In this document: in pieces, positions 51,929 to 60,203 of the stretch
Layout: every line of letters starts with the position of its first letter
How positions within the stretch are numbered: position 1 is the stretch's first letter
NCBI GenBank assembly: GCA_034189325.1
Contig: JAXHUM010000054.1
Location: 153,982-217,981, forward strand
Source: JAXHUM01 sp034189325
Lineage (GTDB): Bacteria > Desulfobacterota > DSM-4660 > Desulfatiglandales > Desulfatiglandaceae
Direction: 5' to 3'
Length of the DNA stretch: 64,000 nt
Made by a program: the position numbers and the translations under genes
Notes under the pieces: generated by a model
What the model saw: only the letters and a program-made list of their open reading frames with translations
Told to the model about the DNA's origin: nothing
The model's database searches: none

Positions 51929-54913
51929 ATGCGAGATCTAAACGCTATTGATATTGAGTCGACCGTTTCCGAAGCGGTTATTGACGTCTTTGATACGATG
52001 GCCTCCATGACCGTTGAGTCTTCCGGTACGGAGGCACGTACAGGTGCAAAGGTTCCTCGAATAGTCGCGTCGGTCAATATTGGCGGCGAGGTGGTGGGAG
52101 TCGTTAATATCGGTGTGAAGAGATCCTTTGCTCGTGTCATTGCATCTGAGATCCTCGGTATGGAGCCGGAGGAGATTGAGGAAGAGGATGATGAAGTAAA
52201 AGACGTTATCGCTGAAGTGGTTAATATGGTGGGTGGGAATCTCAAGTCTGTTTTGAACGACGGGGGATTCTTTTGCGAACTTTCAACGCCCTCTATAACT
52301 ACTGGAAATAACTTTAAAATAGACACGCTAAACATGAGCATCTATCAGCGATTTGGCTTCAAGTATCAAGGAGACGTGATCATCGTTGAAGTCGGTTTGA
52401 AAGAGGGCGAAAAGCGAGCCACCGAAAAAAGTAATGCCCAGTCCGATCAAGTCAAAAATGACTCGGGCGACACACAGAATCACGCTAAACTGAGCGCCCT
52501 GAAAACAAAGGACCTGGTCGACGACGCGGTTGTTGACGTGTTTGACACCATGATGTCCTTTGACCTTGACATCCTTGATGCTGATACCATGGATTTTGAG
52601 TCCTCTCGCATCGTCGGGTCTGTAAGCCTTACCGGAGACATCTCCGGGGTCATCAGTATTCAGGTTGAAGATGGTTTCTCCCGCACTATGGCTGCCGCAA
52701 TGCTTGATATGGATGCGGATGAGTTTGAGAATGACGATGAAATTAAAGATGTCATTTCCGAGGTAACCAACATTATCGGTGGGACCGTCAAGTCCGCCCT
52801 AAACGATTTCGGCTTCTTTTGTTACCTAACAACGCCCTCCATCACTACTGGCGATGATTTCAGGATCGAATCGCTTAACATGTCTGTACATGAGAGATAT
52901 TCGTTTGGATATCAGGATGATACCGTTATTGTTGAGCTCGGGCTTAAGACTGCGGATAACGGCGTAATTCCTGACCTCGAAGAAGGTAATGATCCGACTG
53001 ACGGAAAGGATGAAGAGGTAGATAGAGGCGATCAACCAGAAGCCGAAGCGGATATGACGGAAAAGGAAGGGGAGGAAGCTTCCGACAGCCAGGAGTTGAG
53101 CCCCGATGAGATCGCGAAAATGCTGGAAGAGGAAAACGAGCCACCGGAGGATCTCGAGGAGGTCGATGGCGTTGAGGCTATAGAGGATGAGGAGGGAGAG
53201 GCCCTTGAGGAAGAAACTGAGGATGCGGAAGAAGTTGAAGTTCGTAAAGAGATAGTGAACTCGGAACATTCTGAAGCCGCTGGTTCAGAGGCGTCGTCAA
53301 GCGGCGAAGAAGATGATTTGATCGCTGATGAGCCTGAAGAGGTACCCGAAAAAGAGAACGACTCGTTTGAGGAACCGACCCAAGATATTGAAGGGGAGGA
53401 TGTCTCGGAGGAAATGGAAGAAGGCGACTCGGAAGGAGAGGGAACTTCTGATGTGGAGACAAAGGATTCGGAGGAAGTGGAAGATGAAGAAGAAATAGAG
53501 GGCACAGAAGCTGATCCAAAAGGCGTTGCCCAATCGCTTGAAGGCAGCGAGGAAGATGATTTGATCGCGGACGAGCCTGAAGGGAGTGCCGAACAAGGGG
53601 ATTCCTCGCAAAACGAACTAGATGAGGGGGGAGAAATCGATGGCAAGGTTGAAGAAGAGGAGGGCGATGAAAGTCCCCCTGAATCCGATAATGCGGAGGA
53701 GGAGAAAAGCAGCGCCGTCCGATTGGATGTTGTAGGGGATCTTGTTCCGAAAAAGGAAAAGGCCTCTGGGAGGCGAAAAGAGGGCAACAGTAGAAGGAAG
53801 CGGCCTTTTTTAAGAATCGTGGCCGCTGCTGCGGTTTTTGTGGCGTTGCTGGGAGGCCTTGCAGCATATATTCTTTTTGAGAAACCACGAATTTCGAAGG
53901 TTGGGCCTGCGTCTCAGGATTATAGACCATCCGAAGTTATTTCAAAAGGTGCCATATCGGAAAGCGGCGAGTTTGGTGCCATTGATGAAATAGTGATGAA
54001 AATCCAAGAGATTAGAGGCGATCTGATTGTCCGCCAACAAGACATCATCGAGCTTAAACAGGATTACTTGTCCGGGATTGAAAGAGTAGAAGGTGAGATT
54101 CTAAAAGAGCTGGATATGAAAGCTATCACGACCCTGGAGCAGGCTCAGCAAACGAAAAAGACAGCACTGAGACTTCGTACCATACAGCGACGTAGAGGAT
54201 TGATCCGGAAATTGGATGAACCCCTCGAGGCTCTCTCTCTTCAGAGTGAAAAATTGCTCTACCTTAAGCGGCAGATAGAGGTTCATGCGCTCTTGGCTCC
54301 GCTTGTCAGCCGAGATCTTATGAGTGACTTTGTCAAATGGTCCGACAAGTTGCTCCAGGACGAACTTGCCCTGAGTAAAGATATCTCCTTGGAGATGGAT
54401 GATCTGAGTTATCCATCTCTTAACAGTGTTTGGAGCGATCTAGGAAAGAGGAAGGTAAATAGAAGACCTGTAATAGAGAAAGTGTCCGGTCCGGATGGGA
54501 TGAATAGGGTCATCTGGGATGAAATATGTAGAGGAATACATGACAGAAAACATCTGCTAACCAAACTTTCGCCAAGGGCGGCAAAGTGTCTTTCAGAGTG
54601 GAAAGGAAAGGATCTGGATTTGAGCGGGCTCAAAGATCTTTCGCCGGAAGTCGCCCGATATCTCTCGGCATGGAAGGGTGATTGGCTAATCCTGAACGGG
54701 CTCACGCGTCTTTCCCCGGAAACGGCACGGTATTTGTCCCTGTGGAAAGGAGAGAATCTCTCCCTGAACGGTCTCCTAAAGCTTTCCCACGAAGAGGCCA
54801 CCTACCTCTCTCAATGGAAGGGAAAGCATCTTGAGTTGATTGGTTTGAAGCATCCTGTCAAGATTAAGGGCGCAGGGAAGAGAATTTTTACGAGACATGC
54901 GGTGAGGAAATAA
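51929..54913 (+). CDS. Tandem CheX-domain membrane protein with acidic linker and C-terminal 24-residue repeats
   Basis: A 994-residue protein of unusual make-up. Residues 1-155 and about 190-350 are two CheX-like phosphatase domains; each keeps the catalytic ExxN motif (E96-N99 in EVVN, E278-N281 in EVTN) followed by GG and a Ser/Thr-rich strand. Residues 355-620 are a very acidic, probably disordered linker containing LSPDEIAKML at 390-399, like the FliM CheY-binding motif, and a repeated EEDDLIADEPE. One membrane span lies at about 629-652. The exported part has helices (about 690-870, including KLDE at 761 and IWDEI at 862) and four 24-residue repeats at 880-975. CheX dephosphorylates CheY-P; here the activity would be tethered to the membrane. 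No clear ribosome binding site was seen. Confidence 0.85.
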   Translation: MRDLNAIDIESTVSEAVIDVFDTMASMTVESSGTEARTGAKVPRIVASVNIGGEVVGVVNIGVKRSFARVIASEILGMEPEEIEEEDDEVKDVIAEVVNMVGGNLKSVLNDGGFFCELSTPSITTGNNFKIDTLNMSIYQRFGFKYQGDVIIVEVGLKEGEKRATEKSNAQSDQVKNDSGDTQNHAKLSALKTKDLVDDAVVDVFDTMMSFDLDILDADTMDFESSRIVGSVSLTGDISGVISIQVEDGFSRTMAAAMLDMDADEFENDDEIKDVISEVTNIIGGTVKSALNDFGFFCYLTTPSITTGDDFRIESLNMSVHERYSFGYQDDTVIVELGLKTADNGVIPDLEEGNDPTDGKDEEVDRGDQPEAEADMTEKEGEEASDSQELSPDEIAKMLEEENEPPEDLEEVDGVEAIEDEEGEALEEETEDAEEVEVRKEIVNSEHSEAAGSEASSSGEEDDLIADEPEEVPEKENDSFEEPTQDIEGEDVSEEMEEGDSEGEGTSDVETKDSEEVEDEEEIEGTEADPKGVAQSLEGSEEDDLIADEPEGSAEQGDSSQNELDEGGEIDGKVEEEEGDESPPESDNAEEEKSSAVRLDVVGDLVPKKEKASGRRKEGNSRRKRPFLRIVAAAAVFVALLGGLAAYILFEKPRISKVGPASQDYRPSEVISKGAISESGEFGAIDEIVMKIQEIRGDLIVRQQDIIELKQDYLSGIERVEGEILKELDMKAITTLEQAQQTKKTALRLRTIQRRRGLIRKLDEPLEALSLQSEKLLYLKRQIEVHALLAPLVSRDLMSDFVKWSDKLLQDELALSKDISLEMDDLSYPSLNSVWSDLGKRKVNRRPVIEKVSGPDGMNRVIWDEICRGIHDRKHLLTKLSPRAAKCLSEWKGKDLDLSGLKDLSPEVARYLSAWKGDWLILNGLTRLSPETARYLSLWKGENLSLNGLLKLSHEEATYLSQWKGKHLELIGLKHPVKIKGAGKRIFTRHAVRK
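54566..54853 (+). repeat. Four 72-bp coding repeats (24-residue leucine-rich type)
   Basis: Four consecutive units of 24 codons in the tandem-CheX gene, each with the pattern LSPExAxYLSxWKG, then xxLxLxGLxx. The units are similar at the protein level but diverged in DNA, so they are old. Similar repeats are known from leucine-rich-repeat-like proteins of Planctomycetes and other bacteria. Confidence 0.85.
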
Positions 54914-55028
54914 AAGAAGTGTGAAATTATCGCCGTGCCTATTTTTCGATCTCTTTTGGCTTTTGAGGAGAGAAGTCAAGGAATGACATTTAGGTATCCT
55001 AGCACGAGGCGACGAACCCCCATAGGAA

Positions 55029-55619
55029 ATGCGAGAGATGATAGATCATGTGAAGTTTAAGAGGGCCCTTTTGATCTCTGCCCTATTAGTGGCTAACACT
55101 GTTTTCCATCCCGTTGTATCGTCCGCAGGCCCCGATGCTGACGAGATCAGAGAAAAAATGACGGAGATAGTGTTTCTTCGTGAAAAGGTGAAGCAGAACA
55201 AGTCCTTAGCCGTCAAAATATTGGTAAAACTGAAAGACCAAAAAAGCAGACTTTCAGAAGAGGTCAAGGCCGAACATAGCCGACTTGGAAGAATATCATT
55301 TGAAGAGGGCATCCAAACTCCGAGGATCTTCTATAATTTAAAGCTGATGGGAAAAATAGATCTGTATATTTCAAGACTCGATGAAAAGATCACTCTTTTT
55401 GAAGAAGGGCAGGAAGAGTTGTCCTTTATCTACAGGGAGGCCGACGATCTTTTGAAGATAGTGGAAGCTGTGAAGGACATAGAGCTGGATCAGCTGATGA
55501 GTCAAATGGATCATATCCTGAAGAAACAGAGGGGGGCTGGGAATAGGGCCTGTCTCGATTTCATTTTGGATGAACAGGGACCGGACAGGAAGATTTGGAC
55601 CGAGATTTTCGATGGATAG
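55029..55619 (+). CDS. Secreted coiled-coil protein, paralogue of the exported domain of the tandem-CheX protein
   Basis: A 196-residue protein with a signal peptide (about residues 9-33, ending VVSSA before GPDADE), so it should be periplasmic. The mature part is highly charged and helical, probably coiled coil. Its segment RLDEKITLFEEGQEELSF (from 116) and its last residues IWTEIFDG (from 189) resemble KLDEPLEALSLQSEKLLY (from 761) and IWDEI (from 862) of the preceding protein, suggesting a shared domain without the repeat tail. The start could also be the ATG at 55038. It lies 115 bp after the tandem-CheX gene and is probably co-transcribed. Confidence 0.75.
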   Translation: MREMIDHVKFKRALLISALLVANTVFHPVVSSAGPDADEIREKMTEIVFLREKVKQNKSLAVKILVKLKDQKSRLSEEVKAEHSRLGRISFEEGIQTPRIFYNLKLMGKIDLYISRLDEKITLFEEGQEELSFIYREADDLLKIVEAVKDIELDQLMSQMDHILKKQRGAGNRACLDFILDEQGPDRKIWTEIFDG

Positions 55620-55678
55620 GATCGATCTCAATGAAAACTCTCATGTCAGATCGTGGAGATAGTTGTTCCCCCAAAACC

Positions 55679-55699
55679 ATCCTGTTTGCCAGACAGGAT
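55679..55699. other. Stem-loop ATCCTGT-N7-ACAGGAT
   Basis: A perfect 7-bp stem with a 7-base loop about 60 bases after the stop of the secreted coiled-coil gene. No T tract follows, so it is not a clear terminator; it may protect the mRNA end or bind a protein. Confidence 0.35.
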
Positions 55700-55822
55700 A
55701 TTAAGGCGGTAAAAGACCTGTCCATCAAGGCTTTTGAGATATGTATGAGGTGTGCGATGTGTTGACAACCTTTTTACCCATCAGGTCTTTGAGCAAATCG
55801 ATTGGCAATCACCTTTTCGTCC

Positions 55823-55861
55823 GGACGGGATGTTTCACGTGAAACATCCCGTCCTTTTTTT
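55823..55861 (+). terminator. 32-bp perfect palindrome containing parS, followed by seven T
   Basis: The palindrome spans 55823-55854 with 14-bp arms and a central ACGT, then T at 55855-55861. As RNA from the plus strand it would form a GC-rich stem ending in a U run, the form of an intrinsic terminator for the tandem-CheX operon. The core of the same palindrome is a parS site, so it can have two roles. Confidence 0.55.
55831..55846. promoter_or_regulatory. parS centromere site (ParB binding)
   Basis: TGTTTCACGTGAAACA is identical to the classical 16-bp parS consensus bound by chromosomal ParB/Spo0J. It lies about 390 bp before parA. It is the only exact site I saw in the window. Chromosomal parS sites usually cluster near the replication origin, so the window is probably origin-proximal. 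Confidence 0.92.
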
Positions 55862-56237
55862 GATGCGGGCTTAGGCCTGCCAATGGGCGGGGGAATCTGC
55901 AAAATCGATCAGGTGATTGAGAAGCCGCTCTAGTAGAGCGTTTTTAGGGAGACCCGTGTGATGTCCCAAGTTGTTTCATTCAAATCCTTGAGAGGTGACG
56001 ATGCCCCGTTATAGCGGGCACTGAAACGAAAGGCCTTACTTCATTATCAACAAATAGTCTGCATAGAAGACCTGAGCTATTCAGATTTTCCTGCCAGAGT
56101 CAAAACCCTGGAAACCTGCGTTCCGCCATTGCCTGATCAATAATCCATAGGACCCGCCCCCTTTTGTCTTTCAAAAACCAAGTTATTGTGATATCAGTTT
56201 TCAAGGTTTTTGGCCCTGTAGGTCAGGATCATTCAAC

Positions 56238-57026
56238 ATGAGCGTGGCGTGTAATAACATGGGATGTATTATTTCTATCTCAAACCAAAAGGGAGGCGTG
56301 GGCAAGACAACCACCGCCATTAATCTTTCCGCCTCCCTTGCGGCGGCAAAGAAATCTTGTCTGCTTATTGATTGTGATCCTCAAGGAAACGCCACCACAG
56401 GCCTTGGAGTTGACCGTACTCAGATGGATAAGGGTCTGTATGATCTTTTGATGAATGGGGCTTTTACAGAAAATCTTGTTGCCGGCACCGGCCTGTCCCG
56501 TTTACATCTGATTGCTTCGACATCCAGCTTAACAGGAATAGAGGTCGAATTGGTTGGCATGAAGGACCGCGAATTCCGTCTACGAAACATCCTGAATCAG
56601 CTCACAGATGAATATGATTACATTTTCTTGGATTGCCCCCCTTCTTTGGGTTTTCTTACCATAAATGCTCTTGTTGCGGCGGACCTTGTCCTGGTTCCGC
56701 TTCAATGCGAATATTACGCGTTGGAAGGCCTGTCTCAATTGCTGAAAACGGTGAAGGCCGTGAAAAGGAGCCTCAACTCGAGCCTTCGGATCGGCGGAAT
56801 ACTGCTGACCATGTATGACAAAAGGAATAATCTTTCATTGCAAGTTGCCAGTGAGATACGTACGCATTTCAAGAAAAGCGTTTTCCAGACTGTAATACCC
56901 CGCAATGTGCGCTTGAGTGAGGCCCCCAGCCATGGTAAACCGATCCTACTGTATGATATCCACTCCAAAGGGGCTCAGACTTACCTTGCTTTGGCCAAAG
57001 AGCTAATCACAAGAGGAATAAAATAA
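56238..57026 (+). CDS. parA: Chromosome partitioning ATPase ParA (Soj)
   Basis: A 262-residue deviant Walker ATPase: ISISNQKGGVGKTTTAINLS with both lysines of the deviant Walker A motif, IDCDPQGNATTGLG, DYIFLDCPPSLGFLT (Walker B), and the late IPRNVRLSEAPSHGKP. ParA binds DNA nonspecifically as an ATP dimer and moves the ParB-parS complex. The short N-terminus lacks the regulatory HTH domain of plasmid ParA. parB starts one base after its stop. Confidence 0.97.
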   Translation: MSVACNNMGCIISISNQKGGVGKTTTAINLSASLAAAKKSCLLIDCDPQGNATTGLGVDRTQMDKGLYDLLMNGAFTENLVAGTGLSRLHLIASTSSLTGIEVELVGMKDREFRLRNILNQLTDEYDYIFLDCPPSLGFLTINALVAADLVLVPLQCEYYALEGLSQLLKTVKAVKRSLNSSLRIGGILLTMYDKRNNLSLQVASEIRTHFKKSVFQTVIPRNVRLSEAPSHGKPILLYDIHSKGAQTYLALAKELITRGIK

Positions 57027-57027
57027 G

Positions 57028-57873
57028 ATGGTGCAGAGAAAGGCCTTGGGAAAGGGATTGTCCGCCCTTATCCCCGACGCTCACAACCTGGACGAGGGAG
57101 TCCCCCGTTTCTTTGATTGTCCCGTTGGCGATATATCGCCGAATCCCCACCAACCGAGACGGACTTTTTCGACGTCTGAGCTTGAGGAAATGGCGGTATC
57201 TGTCAAGGAAAAGGGAATACTTACCCCGGTGCTCGTCAGTAAGACAGAGTCGGGATATCAACTTATTGCAGGTGAGAGGAGGTGGAGGGCCGCTCAAATT
57301 GCCGGTCTTGAGACTGTTCCTGTGATTGTCCGGGAAGCAGGTCCCACGGAATCACTCGAGCTGGCGCTTATTGAAAATCTACACCGAAAAGACCTGAACC
57401 CTATTGAAGAGGCCCTCGCTTACCAAAGACTCTTGGATGAAACTGGGATGACGCAGGAGTCCCTCGGAAAGAGGCTCGGGAAAGAGCGTTCATCCATCAC
57501 CAATATGATGCGACTGCTGACTTTACCCTCCTCTATTCAGCAAGATTTGGTTGACGGCCGCCTCACCATGGGACACGCACGTGTGCTTGCCGGCGTGAAG
57601 GGGAGCAAAGAGCAGATATCTCTTAGGGATATGGTGTTGGAAAAAGGGCTCTCAGTGCGTCAACTCGAGGCATTGGCAAAGAAAATGAACAGGCCCGTCC
57701 CGAAAAAAAAGAAGGCACCCGACGACGATTACTACCTTCAGACCGTGGCTGATGACCTGAAGAGGTCCCTTGGCACAAAAGTGGATATCAAAAGGAGGGG
57801 AAAGCAGGGGACGATCATTGTCCATTTTTACTCAGACAAGGAGCTTGATCGGATCGTGGAAATGTTGGGGTGA
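57028..57873 (+). CDS. parB: Chromosome partitioning protein ParB (Spo0J)
   Basis: A 281-residue ParB: N-terminal KALGKGLSALIP (stimulates ParA), the CTPase/ParB-N domain with ISPNPHQPRRTF and the GERRWRAAQ motif, LIENLHRKDLNPIEEA, a helix-turn-helix domain (MTQESLGKRLGKERSSITNM), and a C-terminal dimerisation domain. It binds parS and spreads along DNA as a CTP-dependent clamp. It is coupled to parA, and its binding site lies upstream of parA. Confidence 0.97.
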   Translation: MVQRKALGKGLSALIPDAHNLDEGVPRFFDCPVGDISPNPHQPRRTFSTSELEEMAVSVKEKGILTPVLVSKTESGYQLIAGERRWRAAQIAGLETVPVIVREAGPTESLELALIENLHRKDLNPIEEALAYQRLLDETGMTQESLGKRLGKERSSITNMMRLLTLPSSIQQDLVDGRLTMGHARVLAGVKGSKEQISLRDMVLEKGLSVRQLEALAKKMNRPVPKKKKAPDDDYYLQTVADDLKRSLGTKVDIKRRGKQGTIIVHFYSDKELDRIVEMLG

Positions 57874-58043
57874 CGGATTTACTGTGCTTTTGCTTTTCCC
57901 AGGCTCCAATAAAGGTGATAGCCGGGGACAAGCTGGACTCTTATTTGAAAGCCACAGCACAAAGGATTGCTCCTCACGCATATGCCCCGTTGGTCTTCCA
58001 GGGCCTTTTGAGAATTGGGGATTAAGGAGTTAGTAACAACATG

Positions 58044-58071
58044 TTGAGTTAGCAAGTCGCCATTCTACAAT
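58044..58071 (+). promoter_or_regulatory. Possible sigma-70-type promoter of DUF3842-cooT
   Basis: TTGAGT (58044-58049), a 16-base spacer, then TACAAT (58066-58071), about 50 bases before the GTG start of the DUF3842 gene. The match is moderate. Confidence 0.35.
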
Positions 58072-58121
58072 ATATTGAATAGTAGACCGGTTTCTGTACT
58101 CTTAAAAGGATAGGAAGAAAA

Positions 58122-58535
58122 GTGAGATTAATGGTCATGGATGGGCAAGGGGGAGGAATTGGCGGGGCGATAATAAAGGCGCTCAGGGAATCGGTAGGAA
58201 ATGATCTCGTGATCCTCGCCCTTGGGACAAACTCCATTGCTACCTCACGAATGATGAAGGCGGGAGCCAATAGAGGGGCTACCGGTGAAAACGCGATTGT
58301 CCGGACCTCCCAGGCGGTTGAGGTGATTGTCGGGCCTATTTCCATACTTATGGCCAATTCCATGATGGGGGAGGTCACACCGCAAATGGCTGCGGCCGTG
58401 TCGTCGAGTGGAGCGGAAAAAATCCTGGTCCCTTTGACCCAGGAAAAGGTGAACATCATAGGTGTTTCCGGAGAGCCCCTTCCTCATCTGGTGGACAGGG
58501 TCGTGCAGATTATCAGGGAGATGCATGATGTGTGA
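58122..58535 (+). CDS. DUF3842 family protein
   Basis: A 137-residue protein with an N-terminal glycine-rich Rossmann-like start (MVMDGQGGGIGGAIIKAL), ILALGTNSIATSRMMKAGA, GENAIVRTSQAVEVIVGPI and a late EKVNIIGVSGEPLPHLVD. This is the DUF3842 family, function unknown. The GTG start has AGGAAG about 6 bases upstream. Its last 8 bases overlap the start of the cooT-like gene, so the two proteins are made together. Confidence 0.85.
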   Translation: MRLMVMDGQGGGIGGAIIKALRESVGNDLVILALGTNSIATSRMMKAGANRGATGENAIVRTSQAVEVIVGPISILMANSMMGEVTPQMAAAVSSSGAEKILVPLTQEKVNIIGVSGEPLPHLVDRVVQIIREMHDV

Positions 58536-58776
58536 ATCAACGGCATATATACTGAGAAATGATGAAGAAGAGCTGTTTATGGATTATGTACAGCTGCTGG
58601 AGAACATGGGAAACGAAGTGCGTATCGTCAATATCTTTGGAGAGGAAAAGAGGATCGAGGCGAGGACCAAGACCCTCTCCCTAGTAGACCACAAGATTCT
58701 ATTTAATACCGGCGTCTCACCTAGAAAGGTAAATGAAGCAAGCGGCTCAACTCAGCGATCATTTACTCTATTATAG
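58528..58776 (+). CDS. CooT-family nickel-binding protein
   Basis: An 82-residue protein beginning MCESTAYILRNDEEELFMDY, followed by NEVRIVNIFGEEKRIEAR. CooT from carbon-monoxide-oxidising bacteria starts with a similar Met-Cys-Glu and binds nickel through that N-terminal Cys. This protein is longer than CooT (about 65 residues), with an extra basic, Ser-rich tail. The start at 58528, overlapping the DUF3842 stop, is chosen because the family begins at this MC. No carbon monoxide dehydrogenase is nearby, so the nickel target is unknown. It overlaps the convergent CoA ligase gene by 25 bp. Confidence 0.82.
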   Translation: MCESTAYILRNDEEELFMDYVQLLENMGNEVRIVNIFGEEKRIEARTKTLSLVDHKILFNTGVSPRKVNEASGSTQRSFTLL

Positions 58777-60203
58777 TAGCTAACCATCCTGGAAATCGCG
58801 CTTGCGGCTCGTTTCACGTTTGAATACACAGGAATACCTGCAGATACGAGTTTCCCCCGCTCCTCAGACAAAGTTTTCCATCTCCAATTTTCCATCTTTT
58901 CCTTATCTACAGAGGCGTCCGGCATAATGACAACAATCGGCTTGAGTCCGCTCTCTGCGATGCTGATATACTCCGCGGCCTCCTTTCTTATATGGTCTTC
59001 CCAGATGTGCCCCCCCAGGGGGCTATCCTCCGTGAGATTCGCTATGAGGAGGTCCGCTTCTTGATTGCGGGCTAAGACTTGGAGGATTTCAAGGGAAGAG
59101 ATCTTGTTGCCCAGCAATACGGAGATGTCGACGGGATTCCCAAGCCACGCCTCCAACTTTGGGTCAACTTTTCTGAATATCTGTTTGACCTCCCTGGGAA
59201 GGGGATGGATTATGAGCCCGGCCTCCTCGCATTCATCTGCAGACAGCACCCCTTTGCCACCCCCTCCTCCCACAATGAAGGTCTTTTTGTCTTTTATGTG
59301 CGACAACATAGAGAATGAAACAGTGGTATCAACCAATTCTTCCAAACAGGATGTCTGGATTACGTTTGATTGCTGGAAAAGGACCTCCCACGTGTTCATA
59401 GACCCGGCGATCGCCGCGGTATGGGATGCGGAAGCCCTGATCCCGGCCCGGCCCCTCCCTCCTTTGAGACAGATAACGGGCTTTTCCGGGGTGATATCTC
59501 GTAGGGTATTCAGCAACCTGGGTCCCTCTCTCGTTCCTTCGATGTAAAGGGCAATCAGATCCGTGTCAGGATCATGACGGAGGTAGTCCAGGAAATCACA
59601 TTCATTGAGATCGAGGGCGTTTCCGTAGCTTATGCATTTGCTGAAGCGGACACCTCTTAAACCGGCGTATCGTACAAATTCTCCTGCAATGCCGCCGCTT
59701 TGAATAAGGCAACCGACCCTTCCAGGCTCCATGGGTAGATCGTAATTGAAAGTGATACGCTGTTTGGGATGATACAACCCCATGCAATTAGGGCCTATGA
59801 GACGGACTCCGACGTCTCTGGCAACCTCCAGGATATTTTGTTCCAACCGGGTCGCGTCCGGGTCTCCGGTTTCACTGAGCCTTCCGGTGAACATCTGAAC
59901 GGCCTTGACCTTCTTTTCAGGACACTGCCGCAGAAGATCGATCACCAATTCCGCTTTCAGGCAGCAGATAATATAGTCTACGTCATCCGGAACGGTATTG
60001 AGAGAGGGATAGGAAGGGAGTCCTAAGATGTTGTCGTACGAGGGATTGACACAGAAGATGTTCCCTTCAAACCCTCCTTCTTGGAGATAGCGAACATAAT
60101 GGTATCCAAAAGAGAAAGGAGCGTCAGAGGCCCCCACAACCGCTATCGAGTTAGGATGGAGGATGGTATCTATCATCTTGAATCGGGCATGACTTTCTTG
60201 CAT
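58752..60203 (-). CDS. NDP-forming acyl-CoA synthetase, alpha-type protein without ATP-grasp domain
   Basis: A CoA-binding Rossmann domain (SIAVVGASDAPFSFGYHYVR) is followed by the two succinyl-CoA-ligase-like domains (RLIGPNCMGLYHP, then CLIQSGGIAGEFVRYAG), with the phosphohistidine motif ASHTAAIAGS. Such proteins interconvert acyl-CoA and acid with ATP or ADP. The ATP-grasp beta part is missing from this chain and from both neighbours, so it needs a partner encoded elsewhere or has another role. The ATG at 60203 is chosen because GGAG lies 9 bases before it; the frame is open 11 codons further. Confidence 0.85.
   Translation of the reverse strand: MQESHARFKMIDTILHPNSIAVVGASDAPFSFGYHYVRYLQEGGFEGNIFCVNPSYDNILGLPSYPSLNTVPDDVDYIICCLKAELVIDLLRQCPEKKVKAVQMFTGRLSETGDPDATRLEQNILEVARDVGVRLIGPNCMGLYHPKQRITFNYDLPMEPGRVGCLIQSGGIAGEFVRYAGLRGVRFSKCISYGNALDLNECDFLDYLRHDPDTDLIALYIEGTREGPRLLNTLRDITPEKPVICLKGGRGRAGIRASASHTAAIAGSMNTWEVLFQQSNVIQTSCLEELVDTTVSFSMLSHIKDKKTFIVGGGGGKGVLSADECEEAGLIIHPLPREVKQIFRKVDPKLEAWLGNPVDISVLLGNKISSLEILQVLARNQEADLLIANLTEDSPLGGHIWEDHIRKEAAEYISIAESGLKPIVVIMPDASVDKEKMENWRWKTLSEERGKLVSAGIPVYSNVKRAASAISRMVSYYNRVNDR

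Larger units (their letters stand above)
55620..56237. other. 618-bp intergenic region upstream of parA, containing parS
   Basis: No protein gene was found. It holds a 7-bp-stem hairpin (55679-55699), the parS palindrome (55823-55854) with a T tract, and a small GC hairpin near 56012-56028. One sequence close to a DnaA box (TTATCAACA near 56044) occurs alone, which is not enough to call an origin. Confidence 0.6.

Noticed and set aside
53032..53930. Long open frames antisense to the acidic linker of the tandem-CheX gene (Ser-rich or Pro/Leu-rich)
   Set aside because: They arise because GAA/GAG-rich coding DNA reads as TTC/CTC on the other strand, with few stops. No start signals.
55862..56237. 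Replication origin or riboswitch upstream of parA
   Set aside because: Only one DnaA-box-like sequence and one small GC hairpin (near 56012-56028) were seen; no dnaA, no box cluster and no known riboswitch core.
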